64,000 nt of DNA from an uncultured Oscillospiraceae bacterium. GTDB taxonomy: Bacteria > Bacillota > Clostridia > Oscillospirales > Oscillospiraceae. Made by a program: the position numbers and the translations under genes. Positions 1 through 8,834 of this stretch are shown piece by piece (within the stretch, counting starts at the first letter, position 1; each line of letters opens with the position of its first letter). Location: assembly GCA_934569225.1 (NCBI GenBank), contig CAKTKC010000002.1, forward strand, positions 1 through 64,000. The letters are read 5' to 3'. The notes below the pieces were generated by a model. The model made no database searches, had not been told where the DNA came from, and worked only from the letters and a program-made list of their open reading frames with translations.

Positions 1-18
1 GGGCGGTTAAGCCGCCCC
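1..18 (-). terminator. GC-rich hairpin, probable terminator at window edge
   Basis: GGGCGG and CCGCCC form a 6-bp stem around TTAAG. It lies just past the small minus-strand ORF at 47-175, where a terminator would be expected. The tract that would follow lies outside the window. Confidence 0.4.
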
Positions 19-46
19 CTGTAATAGATTTCTACCAGAGCCGTAA

Positions 47-175
47 TCAATTTTGCGCATAGCTCTTGACACTACCGGAATTTGGAACTCCTTGTAGTCG
101 TTTTTGGAAATTTTTTGTGTAACTTTGAAATAGGAAGTTCCCCAAACTATTACAAAATGATTCAAGCGTAGACAT
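47..175 (-). CDS. Small hypothetical protein (42 aa) after the retron-like RNA
   Basis: An ATG at 173-175 has a strong Shine-Dalgarno AAGGAGG at good spacing and opens a 42-residue frame starting MSTLESFCNSLGNFLF, ending at a TGA. I recognise no domain. It begins 25 bases after the 3' arm of the retron-like RNA, the place where a retron reverse transcriptase usually starts, but it has no RT motif and is far too short. It may be the stub of a lost RT, an unrelated small protein, or chance. The strong ribosome site argues that it is or was translated. Confidence 0.4.
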   Translation of the reverse strand: MSTLESFCNSLGNFLFQSYTKNFQKRLQGVPNSGSVKSYAQN

Positions 176-200
176 GGAAACCTCCTTAAAATTGAAACAG

Positions 201-387
201 AGAGTAGTATACAAGTACCTTCCTAATAAATCGCGAAGCGCGTGCTATCTGCTGCACATTGAGCAATGAGACACGGGCGCGCAGACGGGGGTGTAGCCAA
301 TTAGTGACTATAGTTCCTTGGGCTTCAGTTTGCTACGCTGACATCAAGGCCTTGATTTCTCAAGCATTACTACTTATATACTACTCT
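201..387 (-). ncRNA. Candidate retron-type msr-msd RNA
   Basis: Two 17-nt arms at 201-217 and 371-387 are inverted repeats matching at 16 of 17 positions. The single difference is a G-U wobble only if the minus strand is the RNA; on the plus strand it would be a C-A mismatch. Just inside the 5' arm is a CTTGA-GAAA-TCAAG tetraloop hairpin. Further inside are CATTG-CT-CAATG and CGCG-CTT-CGCG elements. A long terminal stem closing about 150 nt of structured RNA is the a1/a2 layout of retron RNAs. It starts 5 nt past the stop codon of an OLD-type nuclease, a known retron effector class. No reverse transcriptase is visible in the window, so this remains a candidate. Confidence 0.45.
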
Positions 388-392
388 GCTGT

Positions 393-2426
393 TTACTCGT
401 AAATCATAGCACAGATTCTGGAAATAAGCGAGTGCAATTCTGAGAAATTTTTTTCAAATTCCTTTAACACTGCTTTTTTGTGATCTTCATCGTCTAAATA
501 CTTACGAAATAACTTTTCTGTAATCTTTCCTTCACATTTAATTGCCTGTTGAAAAAATGCATCCAGATACTCAGAAACCCAGCCAGACGTCTTATCCCCG
601 ATCATTGCTTTTTCTACGACAGCTCTGTCGCTGTCAGGCAGCAAGCTCTTAGACAATGTCTTCCATGCAATAAGAAGATCCGTTTTGCCGTTATAAACTA
701 TTCGCATTGCATTGAGTCTATCGGTCTTTGGTAGACCCTCCCAGTATACTTTAAATACATTGTAATCAGGCTCTTTTTTCTTTTGTTTCAAAAACAAAAG
801 GGCAAAATCCAATGTCTGTGTATTTATCAGCATTCCTTCTACCGTAGTAGACAATACAAACACATTATATGCCAATAAATATTCCTGAATTACAGAAATG
901 AATGCCCTATAATTTGTATCTTCACAGCTTAAAAATGGTAAATAATAATGCACATGTAACTTTTCAGCCATAGCATTGATGCGCTCGCGCTGATGATAGA
1001 GATATGTTTCTGTTTGGTGCTTACTCCGATACTGAAAGCACTCCTTCAAGTCAGACTGAAAGTATTCTCCTTTGAGCGAAAACTTTTTACTCCCTCTGTT
1101 ATAATTAATTGCCTTATCCATATCTATTAAACACAAATATGGTGTCTGTATATTTGTCAGACTCGGATTCATTATGTTCAGTATCGGTTTGTCGCTAAGT
1201 GCCTTGAAAACATCTACCATTTTTAATGCCGGAAATAGGATTCGCAAGTAAGGATTTGCAAATAGTTCTAACTCTGTTTCTCCCTCAACAAACAGAATTG
1301 CTCTGGAAAAATAAGAATTGATATGATCATCCAATACTCGGTATTTTGAGGAAGGGCTATATTGCAAAAACTTTTTCATTTTCTGAACGTGGGTGTATTG
1401 GTTGATAAGTTTTACATTAAATAAGGCAACCGTTTCTGATTCCGTGATAATATTTTTTGCCAAGCGAGCAGAATGTGTTGATGCTAAGATACTTAGCTTG
1501 CTCCCTACATCCATCATCGCATCAGCCAGCTCATCCAAATAGTTTGCGTGCAGGCTTACTTCTGGTTCATCAAAAAGCACGATTGGCTCTTTCATTTTTG
1601 CTTTGGAGATAGCATCAATTGATTTCAAAAGCAACTCAATATATTTGACAGAGTTGGTTCCTGTAGAGTAATACCCAAGTTGCTTTCCTTTTTGGCGTAT
1701 GATATCTCCCGAAAAGTAAAGCTTCGTCAGATTCTTGGCAAACTCTCTCGATATTGCCGGTTTTACACTCACATCAGCTGCAGAAAATATCTCGGTTATT
1801 ACCTTCAGTTTGCGAGAAACAGCTTTACTCTTATCCAATAGTATATCACTGAGGTTGTCCTCAATAATCTTTCTTTCCGAGTTGGACACCTTTGCTAACT
1901 CACCTAATACATCCCAAACATAGCCCCACTCTGTTATGTCAAGATTCCGCGTATCAACATAGAACATCGGAAACAAGCTCTTAAAAATCAATCGATCCTC
2001 GTAGGAACAATTCCAATGTATTGTGCGACCTTTAATCTGTGACAATTCAACGCGGATTTTCTTATCTTTAGATTGGGAGGCCATTGCAATAATTGCCTTA
2101 TAATACCCTCCATACTTCGTTTTCTTTTCTGGCTGATCTTCGAAGATATCGAGAGTATCTTCTGAATTGGATTTTGATATTTTAACGAACTCAGATAAAT
2201 CGTACACCAATGTGATTCTCAGCTCATTGCTGTAATGATTGTTCTCATCGAACACCATGTTGCTGGGGTTTGTTTCCGTTAAATTCCGATAAAAATAACT
2301 TATTGCATCAAGCAGGTTAGTTTTACCTGTGCCGTTTCCGCCAATAAGGACATTCAAATCTGACAAGGAGATATCACAATCCTTAATTGATTTATAATTT
2401 TTAATAATCAAACGCGTCAACGGCAT
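393..2426 (-). CDS. OLD-family ATPase with TOPRIM nuclease domain (defence effector type)
   Basis: The 677-aa protein has an N-terminal ABC-type ATPase: Walker A GGNGTGKT at residues 29-36, Walker B VLFDEPEVSLH near residue 285, and an ASTHSARL switch motif. A C-terminal TOPRIM domain follows, with the glutamate in FVEGETE and the acidic pair in CLIDMD. This is the order of OLD-family endonucleases, used by Gabija GajA and by retron Eco8-type effectors. No GajB-like helicase is adjacent; instead a retron-like RNA follows directly, so a retron effector is my preferred reading. The gene is AT-rich compared with the core genome. The ATG at 2426 has an AAGGAGG site. Exact subfamily is not settled from sequence alone. 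Confidence 0.85.
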   Translation of the reverse strand: MPLTRLIIKNYKSIKDCDISLSDLNVLIGGNGTGKTNLLDAISYFYRNLTETNPSNMVFDENNHYSNELRITLVYDLSEFVKISKSNSEDTLDIFEDQPEKKTKYGGYYKAIIAMASQSKDKKIRVELSQIKGRTIHWNCSYEDRLIFKSLFPMFYVDTRNLDITEWGYVWDVLGELAKVSNSERKIIEDNLSDILLDKSKAVSRKLKVITEIFSAADVSVKPAISREFAKNLTKLYFSGDIIRQKGKQLGYYSTGTNSVKYIELLLKSIDAISKAKMKEPIVLFDEPEVSLHANYLDELADAMMDVGSKLSILASTHSARLAKNIITESETVALFNVKLINQYTHVQKMKKFLQYSPSSKYRVLDDHINSYFSRAILFVEGETELELFANPYLRILFPALKMVDVFKALSDKPILNIMNPSLTNIQTPYLCLIDMDKAINYNRGSKKFSLKGEYFQSDLKECFQYRSKHQTETYLYHQRERINAMAEKLHVHYYLPFLSCEDTNYRAFISVIQEYLLAYNVFVLSTTVEGMLINTQTLDFALLFLKQKKKEPDYNVFKVYWEGLPKTDRLNAMRIVYNGKTDLLIAWKTLSKSLLPDSDRAVVEKAMIGDKTSGWVSEYLDAFFQQAIKCEGKITEKLFRKYLDDEDHKKAVLKEFEKNFSELHSLISRICAMIYE

Positions 2427-2763
2427 AAAATCATCCCTCCTTTTTTACATTATATCACAACCCTCCCCAAAATGCTACTGGTCACCAAAATTGTACAGTT
2501 TTTGTGATCAACACATCACAATCAGATGACATCGCACGATACAAGTTGGCGGTCAATGACAATACGAAGTTGCAGTTGACATTTCTCATAATAAGTACTT
2601 TACCATAAGTGAACAAAGAGGTCGGATGAATCTATTATGAAAGTCCCGCTCACCCCTGCAAAAAGAATCAAATATATACCATCCAAAACCGTGTATTTGT
2701 TTCTTCAAGTAGGCGGTTTGTCTGTTTTCAGTGCATAGCCATTTGCTCCACTACAGGATTAGA
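2427..2763 (-). promoter_or_regulatory. Promoter region of the OLD gene, otherwise no gene seen
   Basis: About 340 bases without a convincing gene. On the minus strand a TATAAT -10 element (complement at 2450-2455) lies close to the OLD start, but no good -35 is seen. Upstream at 2486-2504 is a near-palindrome centred on TGTACA (CAAAATTGTACAGTTTTTG), which may be an operator. I see nothing else in the stretch. Confidence 0.35.
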
Positions 2764-3681
2764 CTATGAGCAGGGCACACTTGTCGTGCCCTGCATTTTA
2801 AGTGGCAGAAGGGCCGCATCGATCAGGCAGCGCTCAAAGGCATCCAGCATATAGGATACAAAGGGGGACAAGTCCAGCCATCTGTCATTGATTCCGTTCA
2901 GAACCGTCTCCGCGTCCGCAAGACTTCCGTAGTATCCGCTGAGCTGATTGTTGATAGCACTGGACAGAGGCAGATTCTTCATCTTCCGATATCCGCCATG
3001 ATATAGCTGGGAAGCATTCAAAATTCTAGCCGCTCTGCCGTTGCCATCACAGAAAGGATGCAGGTACACAAAATAGAAGTGTGCCACAAAGGAACGAATC
3101 AGCAAGTCAGAGCCACCTGCTTCCCGATAAGAAAACCACTGCGCCATCAGCTCCGGCAACTGCTCAGCCTGGGCCGGAACATGAATCACACGCTCCCCCG
3201 AACCGACATAGACCATGCCGTCCCGGTACAGTTTTCCGCGATGCTCCTCATTTTCGCAGACTCCGTCCACGATCTTCTCCCACAGCCTGCGGATGTTGTT
3301 CTCTGTGATGGGGTGGTTGTAGGCGTAGTTACTGCCAACAATGGTATTGACAACCATGCGGTCATCCTTGGTTTTGGGATTTTCAAAATGATCCCGTACC
3401 CGCTGTACCGTGGTTCTTGCACCCTCAATGGTGGCAGAGGACCAGGCATCCAGAAGGATGGTATCTTTTACACCCTGGTGTGCCGGAAGTCGCTCATAAA
3501 GCGTATCCAGCTCCATTGCCTTTTTCCGTAGTGCTGCCAACCCGGTCAGGTACAACTTCTCTCCATTTAGGCCCAAAAGAGGCAGTTCCATGCGGTCAGT
3601 CAATCTCATATTCAGTTCCTGCTGTGCACCTTCGATATTGGCTCGCACACGATATTCCAGCTTTTGAATGGTGTCCCACAT
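2764..3681 (-). CDS. Fic family protein (AMP-transferase type)
   Basis: The 305-aa protein has the complete Fic active-site motif HPFCDGNGRAAR at residues 208-219 (catalytic His208). The N-terminal part has an inhibitory-helix motif S-x-x-x-E-G at residues 82-87, so the regulated glutamate is on the same chain (class II layout). Fic enzymes transfer AMP, or occasionally another nucleotide or phosphate group, to target hydroxyls; the target here is unknown. The ATG at 3681 follows an AAGGAGGAGTA ribosome site. It stands alone on the minus strand, divergent from parA, within the ssrA island. Confidence 0.93.
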   Translation of the reverse strand: MWDTIQKLEYRVRANIEGAQQELNMRLTDRMELPLLGLNGEKLYLTGLAALRKKAMELDTLYERLPAHQGVKDTILLDAWSSATIEGARTTVQRVRDHFENPKTKDDRMVVNTIVGSNYAYNHPITENNIRRLWEKIVDGVCENEEHRGKLYRDGMVYVGSGERVIHVPAQAEQLPELMAQWFSYREAGGSDLLIRSFVAHFYFVYLHPFCDGNGRAARILNASQLYHGGYRKMKNLPLSSAINNQLSGYYGSLADAETVLNGINDRWLDLSPFVSYMLDAFERCLIDAALLPLKMQGTTSVPCS

Positions 3682-3846
3682 AGAAAGTACTCCTCCTTCT
3701 TAGCACTGATGATATTTTAACAAACCGATTGGACATTGTAAACAGTTACCCCAACCTATCAGCAAAATGCGTACAAATATTATATGACTTTGAAACAGAT
3801 AAAACAAGATATACATAGAAAAATTCACAATACTTGCCGCATACAT

Positions 3847-3872
3847 AGCCGCCTGCTTCACCGCAGGCGGCT
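3847..3872 (+). terminator. Strong hairpin upstream of parA
   Basis: AGCCGCCTGC (3847-3856) pairs with GCAGGCGGCT (3863-3872) over a TTCACC loop. It lies 28 bases before the parA start and has no clear T-tract. It may insulate parA from upstream transcription or act as an attenuator. The rest of 3682-3899 shows no gene. Confidence 0.45.
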
Positions 3873-3899
3873 AAATCTATTTAAGGAGGAAAAACCCAA

Positions 3900-4721
3900 A
3901 TGGCAAAAACAAAGGTCATTGCCGTTGCCAACCAGAAGAGCGGCGTGGGGAAAAGCACGACTGTGTATAACCTGGGCGCTGGTCTGGCCATGCAGGGCAA
4001 GAGGGTTCTTATGCTGGATGTTGACCCGCAGGGGGACTTAACCAAAATGCTGGGACTGCGAAAGCCGAATGATTTGCCGCTGACACTGGGAAATGCCATG
4101 AACGACATCGTGGCGGGTGTCAGCGGCGGTGAGCATCCCGAAATCTGCCACCATCATGAGGGATTTGATTTTGTCCCCGGTAACCGCACCCTGTCCGCCG
4201 TTGAGGTGGGACTGGTGAATGTCGTGAGCCGGGAGACGGTGCTGCGGCAGTATGTGGATCAGATTAAAAAGGACTACGATTATGTCCTGCTGGATTGCCG
4301 CCCGTCCCTCGGTATGCTGGTCATCAATGCTCTGTCTGCATCGGATTATGTTCTGATTCCGGTTCAGGCAGAGTATTTTGCTGCCGAAAACATGACGGAG
4401 TTGGTCAATACTGTGCAGAGCATCAAGCGGCAGATCAATCCCAAGCTGAAAATTGGCGGCGTGTTTATGACCATGGCGAACGAAACCAATTTCCGCAAGG
4501 ACATTGTGGCATCTGTCAAAGCCGCCTATGGCAAACGTCTTCCCATTATGCAGACGGTGATCCCGGCAACGGTTCGCCTAGCGGAAATCAGCACCGCAGA
4601 CCACAGCATTTTCAAGCATGAGCCGAAAGGCCGTGCGGCGGAAGCCTACCGCACTCTGGTGAAGGAGGTAATGGACATTGGCGAAAGACAGCGCAGCAAG
4701 CCTTCTGACATCAGTCGATAG
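3900..4721 (+). CDS. parA: ParA-family partition ATPase
   Basis: The 273-aa protein begins with the deviant Walker A KSGVGKST at residues 13-20, carrying the signature lysine of ParA/MinD ATPases. It then has LMLDVDPQGDLTK (A' region) and YVLLDCRPSLG (Walker B). An AAGGAGG site precedes the ATG. The gene overlaps the parB-like gene by 44 bases, so they are co-translated. In integrative elements such pairs stabilise the excised or replicating form. No centromere repeats are evident next to it. Confidence 0.93.
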   Translation: MAKTKVIAVANQKSGVGKSTTVYNLGAGLAMQGKRVLMLDVDPQGDLTKMLGLRKPNDLPLTLGNAMNDIVAGVSGGEHPEICHHHEGFDFVPGNRTLSAVEVGLVNVVSRETVLRQYVDQIKKDYDYVLLDCRPSLGMLVINALSASDYVLIPVQAEYFAAENMTELVNTVQSIKRQINPKLKIGGVFMTMANETNFRKDIVASVKAAYGKRLPIMQTVIPATVRLAEISTADHSIFKHEPKGRAAEAYRTLVKEVMDIGERQRSKPSDISR

Positions 4722-5625
4722 TCTGTTTACCACCCAAGAGGAACGGGACATTGCCACTCAGCCCAGAGTAAAGGAAATTCCCATTGACCAGACTGACGAT
4801 TTCCCTAATCACCCCTTCAAAGTCCGCATGGATGACAGCATGATTGAAATGGCGGAAAGTGTGAAACAGCACGGCATTCTGGTTCCTGCCATTGTGCGCC
4901 CCAAGGAAAACGGACATTACGAAATGGTTGCCGGTCACCGCCGCAAGCTGGCGTGTACCCTGATTGCGAAGCTGCAACTGCCCTGCATTGTCCGGGAGCT
5001 GACAGATGAGGAAGCGACCATCATTATGGTGGATTCCAATTTGCAGCGGGAACAGCTTCTGCCGTCGGAGAAAGCATTTGCCTATAAGATGAAGTTGGAT
5101 GCCATGAAACGGCAGGGGCAACGCACAGATTTGACTTCTCGCCCACTGGGCGAGAAGTTGCTGAGCGTGGATCAGTTAAGCAACGAAACACCTGACAGTG
5201 CAAGGCAAATCCATCGTTATATCCGTCTGACAGAGCTGATTCCCGAAGTCCTGGACTTGGTGGACAATTCCGTCCTGAAAGAAAAGGATAAGCTACAAAT
5301 CGCTCTCCGCCCTGCAGTGGAGCTGTCCTATCTGACCCAGCAGGAGCAGCATGATCTGTACGAAACCATGATAACGGAGGATTGCACCCCATCTCATGTT
5401 CAGGCTATGAAAATGCGGAAATTTTCGGAGGAGGGCCGTCTTAATATGGATGTGATTTTCTCCATTATGCAGGAGGAAAAGCCCAACCAAAAGGAACAGT
5501 TCAAAATTCCAAAGGAGCGTATCAGCAAGTATTTTGCGCCGGGGACGCCTGCGCAGAAGATTGAGGATACCATTGTAAAGGCATTGGAGTTTTACCGAAA
5601 GCGCCAGCGGGAACAGGAACGATAA
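4678..5625 (+). CDS. parB: ParB/RepB/Spo0J family partition protein
   Basis: The 315-aa protein is a ParB nuclease-fold and HTH protein. The N-terminal part shows the ParB patterns GILVPAIVR, YEMVAGHRR, and NLQREQLLPSEKAFAY in order, followed by an HTH region (ETPDSARQIHRYIRL). The likely start is the TTG at 4678, because GGAGG sits at the right distance and the frame lies inside the end of parA. It partners the ParA upstream. It belongs to the degraded left element rather than to the chromosomal Spo0J system, judged from position next to conjugation and recombinase relics. Confidence 0.92.
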   Translation: MAKDSAASLLTSVDSLFTTQEERDIATQPRVKEIPIDQTDDFPNHPFKVRMDDSMIEMAESVKQHGILVPAIVRPKENGHYEMVAGHRRKLACTLIAKLQLPCIVRELTDEEATIIMVDSNLQREQLLPSEKAFAYKMKLDAMKRQGQRTDLTSRPLGEKLLSVDQLSNETPDSARQIHRYIRLTELIPEVLDLVDNSVLKEKDKLQIALRPAVELSYLTQQEQHDLYETMITEDCTPSHVQAMKMRKFSEEGRLNMDVIFSIMQEEKPNQKEQFKIPKERISKYFAPGTPAQKIEDTIVKALEFYRKRQREQER

Positions 5626-5775
5626 CCACTCTCAAGGGGGTAGTCTGCCCATTTCACAGGACTGGAGCAGGAAATTTGCACTGTTCCCCCTCTCCACACC
5701 TCACCCCCTCCAAACTACCTGTACATTCCGAAAAGGAGAACCAGGTTTGTACCGATTTTAACAACAAACCAACAA

Positions 5776-6195
5776 TTGCAGTCCTTGGAGAAAGAAGATA
5801 ACTCTATCCCGGCAGACCCCAATGTGCGCAATTTCAGTTTTTGCCTCGTGGACGGAAACTGCGACGAGTTTCTGTACCTCGGCGGCAATGAAACCGGCAC
5901 CCACAAGATGATTGCGGAATCTTATCTCGGCAAACAAACCATCGACATGAACACCTATGGCAAAAGCTCCGGGCGCAGCGGCAACTATTCCACCAACTGG
6001 CAGATCACCGGGCGGGAGCTGCTGGATGCGGCGGAGGTGCGGATGCTGGATAACCGCTATGCGTTGCTGTTCATTCGCGGCGAAATGCCGGTGATGGATG
6101 AAAAGTACGACCTGCTGAACCACCCCAATGTGAAGTTTACCCCGGAGAAAGGAGGTGCGCCCTATGTCCACGGCGGCACAGAGCTGTCCGTGGGA
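5776..6195 (+). pseudogene. C-terminal relic of a VirD4/TraG-type conjugation coupling protein
   Basis: The frame holds a well conserved end of a type IV coupling ATPase as found in Gram-positive ICEs: NCDEFLYLGGNE, TYGKSSGRSGNYSTNWQ, VRMLDNRYALLFIRGE and HPNVKF follow one another. The N-terminal part with the Walker motifs is absent, and only about 150 bases separate it from parB, so most of the gene and the rest of the transfer region are deleted. After about 6170 similarity ends and the frame runs into sequence belonging to a recombinase read in another frame. This marks a deletion junction. Confidence 0.8.
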
Positions 6196-7066
6196 AGCCC
6201 ATTGAGGATCAGATCCGCATTCCCGGTGGGATGCCCAAGATTGTGGATGACGAAACCTTTGCCCGTGTTCAGGCGATTCTCGCCAGTAGAAAGCGCCACA
6301 GACGGCAAAAAAGCAAACGAAACTATTTGTTGACTGGCTTGGTGTTTTGTGGTCTGTGTGGCCACAGATACTGCGGCGACTCCATGCAGACTGGCAAGGA
6401 CAGAAAAGTTGTCGGGACTTATGCCTGCAACAATCGCAATAATCATGGAGCAAGGATTTGCAGAAACCAGAATGTTCGGCAGCAGCCGCTGGAAGAACTG
6501 GTGCTGCGGAAGATTGAAGAAATCGTCTTTGATGAATCCCGGATTCCGGGAATCGTGCAGGCTTACCGGGAGCTGTGCCAGCAGGAGGATGGGACGGATA
6601 AAGATAAGATTCGCACCCTCCGCCAGAATCTGAAAACCGTGGAACAGAAGATTGCAAACATTGTCAATATCATTGCCAATACGGGCAGCGCGGCGCTGGT
6701 CACTCAGCTTACCCAGTTGGAGCGCGAAAAAGAGCTGCTGGATGTTCAGATTCAGGAGGAGGAACGAAGCGCCGAGGAAAGTGAATTAGACGAGGATGCC
6801 ATCCTGGCAGCATTTCGTCAGGCACAGAAAATGTTCCACAATGGCACGTTGCCCCAGATGGAACAGATCATCAATCTATATTTGGACAGAGTCGTTGTAT
6901 TCCCTGATTATGTGGAAATCCATCTGAATAATGTTCCCACCAACCTCCTGAATCCGTCTGAAGCAAAAGACGAACCCGCACTTGGCGGGTTACATACATT
7001 TTATATCGAAAAAATGAGCGACAATATTTTGCCAAAATATAAAACCGGGAAAATTGGACAATACGG

Positions 7067-8713
7067 TTATGATATTCTGGTGAAAGTACATAGAAAAGAA
7101 GAAAAGAAAAACAAATCCAGACGAAAAGGGCATAATGAAACCCAAGCCCAAATTGGCTTGGGCTTGGGTGAATCTGGTGGAGCCGAGGGGGCACCGGAGA
7201 TTAGTGGTACTCCTTCAGCCTCAAAATCGTAGGTACCGTCAGGGTTCGCATCGAGGATCGTCCATATCGTTATTGTTTCTCGCGTTACTTCTACCCGATA
7301 GACGATGGACAGGTAGACGCCTGTGTTATCATAATCTGCACTGGCCATTTGCTGCACAATTTCTTTGATTCGCCGCTCCGGAATAGTCGAGGCATCAGCT
7401 CGTTTCTTCAGCGCCTGCATCTGTGAGGAGATCTGCGCGGCCTGATGTTCCAGATCTTGAACCTTGGAAATCAGCGCAGCGCTGGAAAGGCCGTTTAAGA
7501 TTGCATCGGTGGCATTGTTGAGCTTCGCCTGGACAGCCCGTTCCTCTGCAATCATGGCTTGAAGCTGGGCAGCGGCGGAGGACTGAATGGCGCCTCGCTG
7601 CTCGTGGAGTATCTGGATCAGCTTCTCGGAGTTCTGCTTGTCCTTGAGGACGTCCCGGACTGTTTTGGCTACAATCTTCTCCAGCTTCTCCGCGGAGATC
7701 CTCGCGGAGTCGCAGTTGTGCTGCCGCTTCTTCTGGGTGCATTGATAGTAATAATAGCGGCTGCGGGAGGTGCTGATGGCCATGGGAGATTTGCACTCTC
7801 CGCAGAAGACTTTACCTCGCAAGGGATAGTCCCGCTTTGTGGCGGGTCTGCCGCAATGCTGCCGCTTGTTAATATCCGCCCGTTTCTGGACGGCGGCGAA
7901 CAGCTCGCGGTCGATGATCGACGGAATTGCGTTCTCCAGACGGATGGCATTGTCATTGTCGCCGTGGGTGTTCCGGGTACCGTCTGGGGCGTGGAGGGAT
8001 TTCCCGTAAACCAAAGTCCCAATGTACTTCTCGTTGTGGAGTATGTCGTGCAGTGAATTGCTGCCGAAAGAGCTGCCCCGCTTGGTTTTGATGCCATCCC
8101 GGTTCAGCCCCTCAATGATGGCCTTGTAAGATTTCCCGGCGGCGTACTCCCGGAAGATTCGCCGAACAATCACGGCCTCCTCCGGGCATATCGCTAACTT
8201 CTTATCCTGAACGGTGTACCCCAGCGGCGGCGTGCCGCCTGTGTGCTGCCCGTTGCGAGCCATGAACTGCATTTTTTCCATGACTTTCTGCCTTGTCTGT
8301 AAAGCCCAGATCTGGTTGAACAGCGCCATGCTGCCCTCTGTGAGAAAATTGGTTGGGTCTTGCAGATCTTTACCCAGCATCGGCTGGGTGACGGATACGA
8401 CAGAGGCTCCAATGGTGGACAGCTCATCCCGAAAGGCAAACCAAGCGGTCATTTTGCGGAACATGCGGCTTTGATCGTAGATGACCACCGTGTCGGCCAT
8501 CCCCAGCCGGAGCTGGTTCATCATGGCTTCGTATTGCGGCCGGGTGTCCTTCATGCCGGAGGTAGCGTAGTCCGCAAAAACGCCAAGCACGGGAAGGCTG
8601 TGTTGTCTGCACCATTCGCTGCATTTCCCGACTTGTACTTCAATGCTGTCCGGGTTCTGGTTGTCCGTCGAGTACCGTGCCAGAATAAAAGCTCCGTGTT
8701 CACGTTTTTTCAT
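7067..8713 (-). CDS. Large serine recombinase (integrase of the second element, left end)
   Basis: About 548 aa from the ATG at 8711-8713, which has an AAGGAGG site. The resolvase domain has the nucleophile in ILARYSTDNQNPDSIE and downstream YDQSRMFR. A recombinase domain (GYTVQDKKL ... NEKYIGTLVYG), a zinc ribbon (CGECKSP ... CTQKKRQHNC) and a long coiled coil follow. It integrates or excises DNA at att sites through a 5'-phosphoserine intermediate. The 3' end reads across the att repeat and about 100 bases into the left element's recombinase, so its last residues depend on what is joined at the site. Confidence 0.93.
   Translation of the reverse strand: MKKREHGAFILARYSTDNQNPDSIEVQVGKCSEWCRQHSLPVLGVFADYATSGMKDTRPQYEAMMNQLRLGMADTVVIYDQSRMFRKMTAWFAFRDELSTIGASVVSVTQPMLGKDLQDPTNFLTEGSMALFNQIWALQTRQKVMEKMQFMARNGQHTGGTPPLGYTVQDKKLAICPEEAVIVRRIFREYAAGKSYKAIIEGLNRDGIKTKRGSSFGSNSLHDILHNEKYIGTLVYGKSLHAPDGTRNTHGDNDNAIRLENAIPSIIDRELFAAVQKRADINKRQHCGRPATKRDYPLRGKVFCGECKSPMAISTSRSRYYYYQCTQKKRQHNCDSARISAEKLEKIVAKTVRDVLKDKQNSEKLIQILHEQRGAIQSSAAAQLQAMIAEERAVQAKLNNATDAILNGLSSAALISKVQDLEHQAAQISSQMQALKKRADASTIPERRIKEIVQQMASADYDNTGVYLSIVYRVEVTRETITIWTILDANPDGTYDFEAEGVPLISGAPSAPPDSPKPKPIWAWVSLCPFRLDLFFFSSFLCTFTRIS
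7141..7168. terminator. Inverted repeat immediately before the left att site
   Basis: CCCAAGCCCAA (7141-7151) pairs perfectly with TTGGGCTTGGG (7158-7168). It sits 6 bases before the att repeat, as a similar 12-bp stem does at the ssrA copy. It may terminate the recombinase transcript or the tmRNA when the site is joined to ssrA. Confidence 0.6.
7175..7190 (+). repeat. att site: direct repeat of the tmRNA 3' end
   Basis: TGGTGGAGCCGAGGGG is identical to 21107-21122, which is the encoded 3' end (including CCA) of tmRNA on the minus strand. The match stops at exactly 16 bases on both sides. Serine recombinase genes reach both copies. This marks the junction between two elements inserted in ssrA. 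Confidence 0.88.
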
Positions 8714-8834
8714 ATGTCCTCCTTGCATTTTGCCTCGGAATGTGGTACCCTAAGAGGGCAGACTTTTCCCCTGTTATGGTTGGTGGTAAAACTGCATTGC
8801 TCGGCGGTGTTGGTAGCACTTGCTGGGCGCCTGA

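Larger units (their letters stand above)
6200..7232 (+). pseudogene. 5'-truncated large serine recombinase
   Basis: From IPGGMPKIVDDETFARVQ onward this is the recombinase domain, zinc ribbon (CGLCGH ... CRNQN) and coiled coil of a large serine recombinase. The whole N-terminal catalytic domain with the nucleophilic serine is missing, replaced by the coupling-protein relic. About 330 codons remain open to 7232. The 3' end crosses the 16-bp att repeat at 7175-7190 and overlaps the oppositely oriented recombinase by 166 bases. It was probably the integrase of the left element and is now non-functional. Confidence 0.85.

Noticed and set aside
393..2426. Gabija GajA as identity of the OLD-type nuclease
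   Set aside because: No UvrD-like GajB helicase gene is adjacent on either side; a retron-like RNA is. The domain order alone cannot separate them, so only the family is called.
3058..3531. A long plus-strand frame opposite the Fic gene
   Set aside because: It is antisense to a clear Fic coding sequence, has no ribosome site and its peptide has no recognisable pattern.
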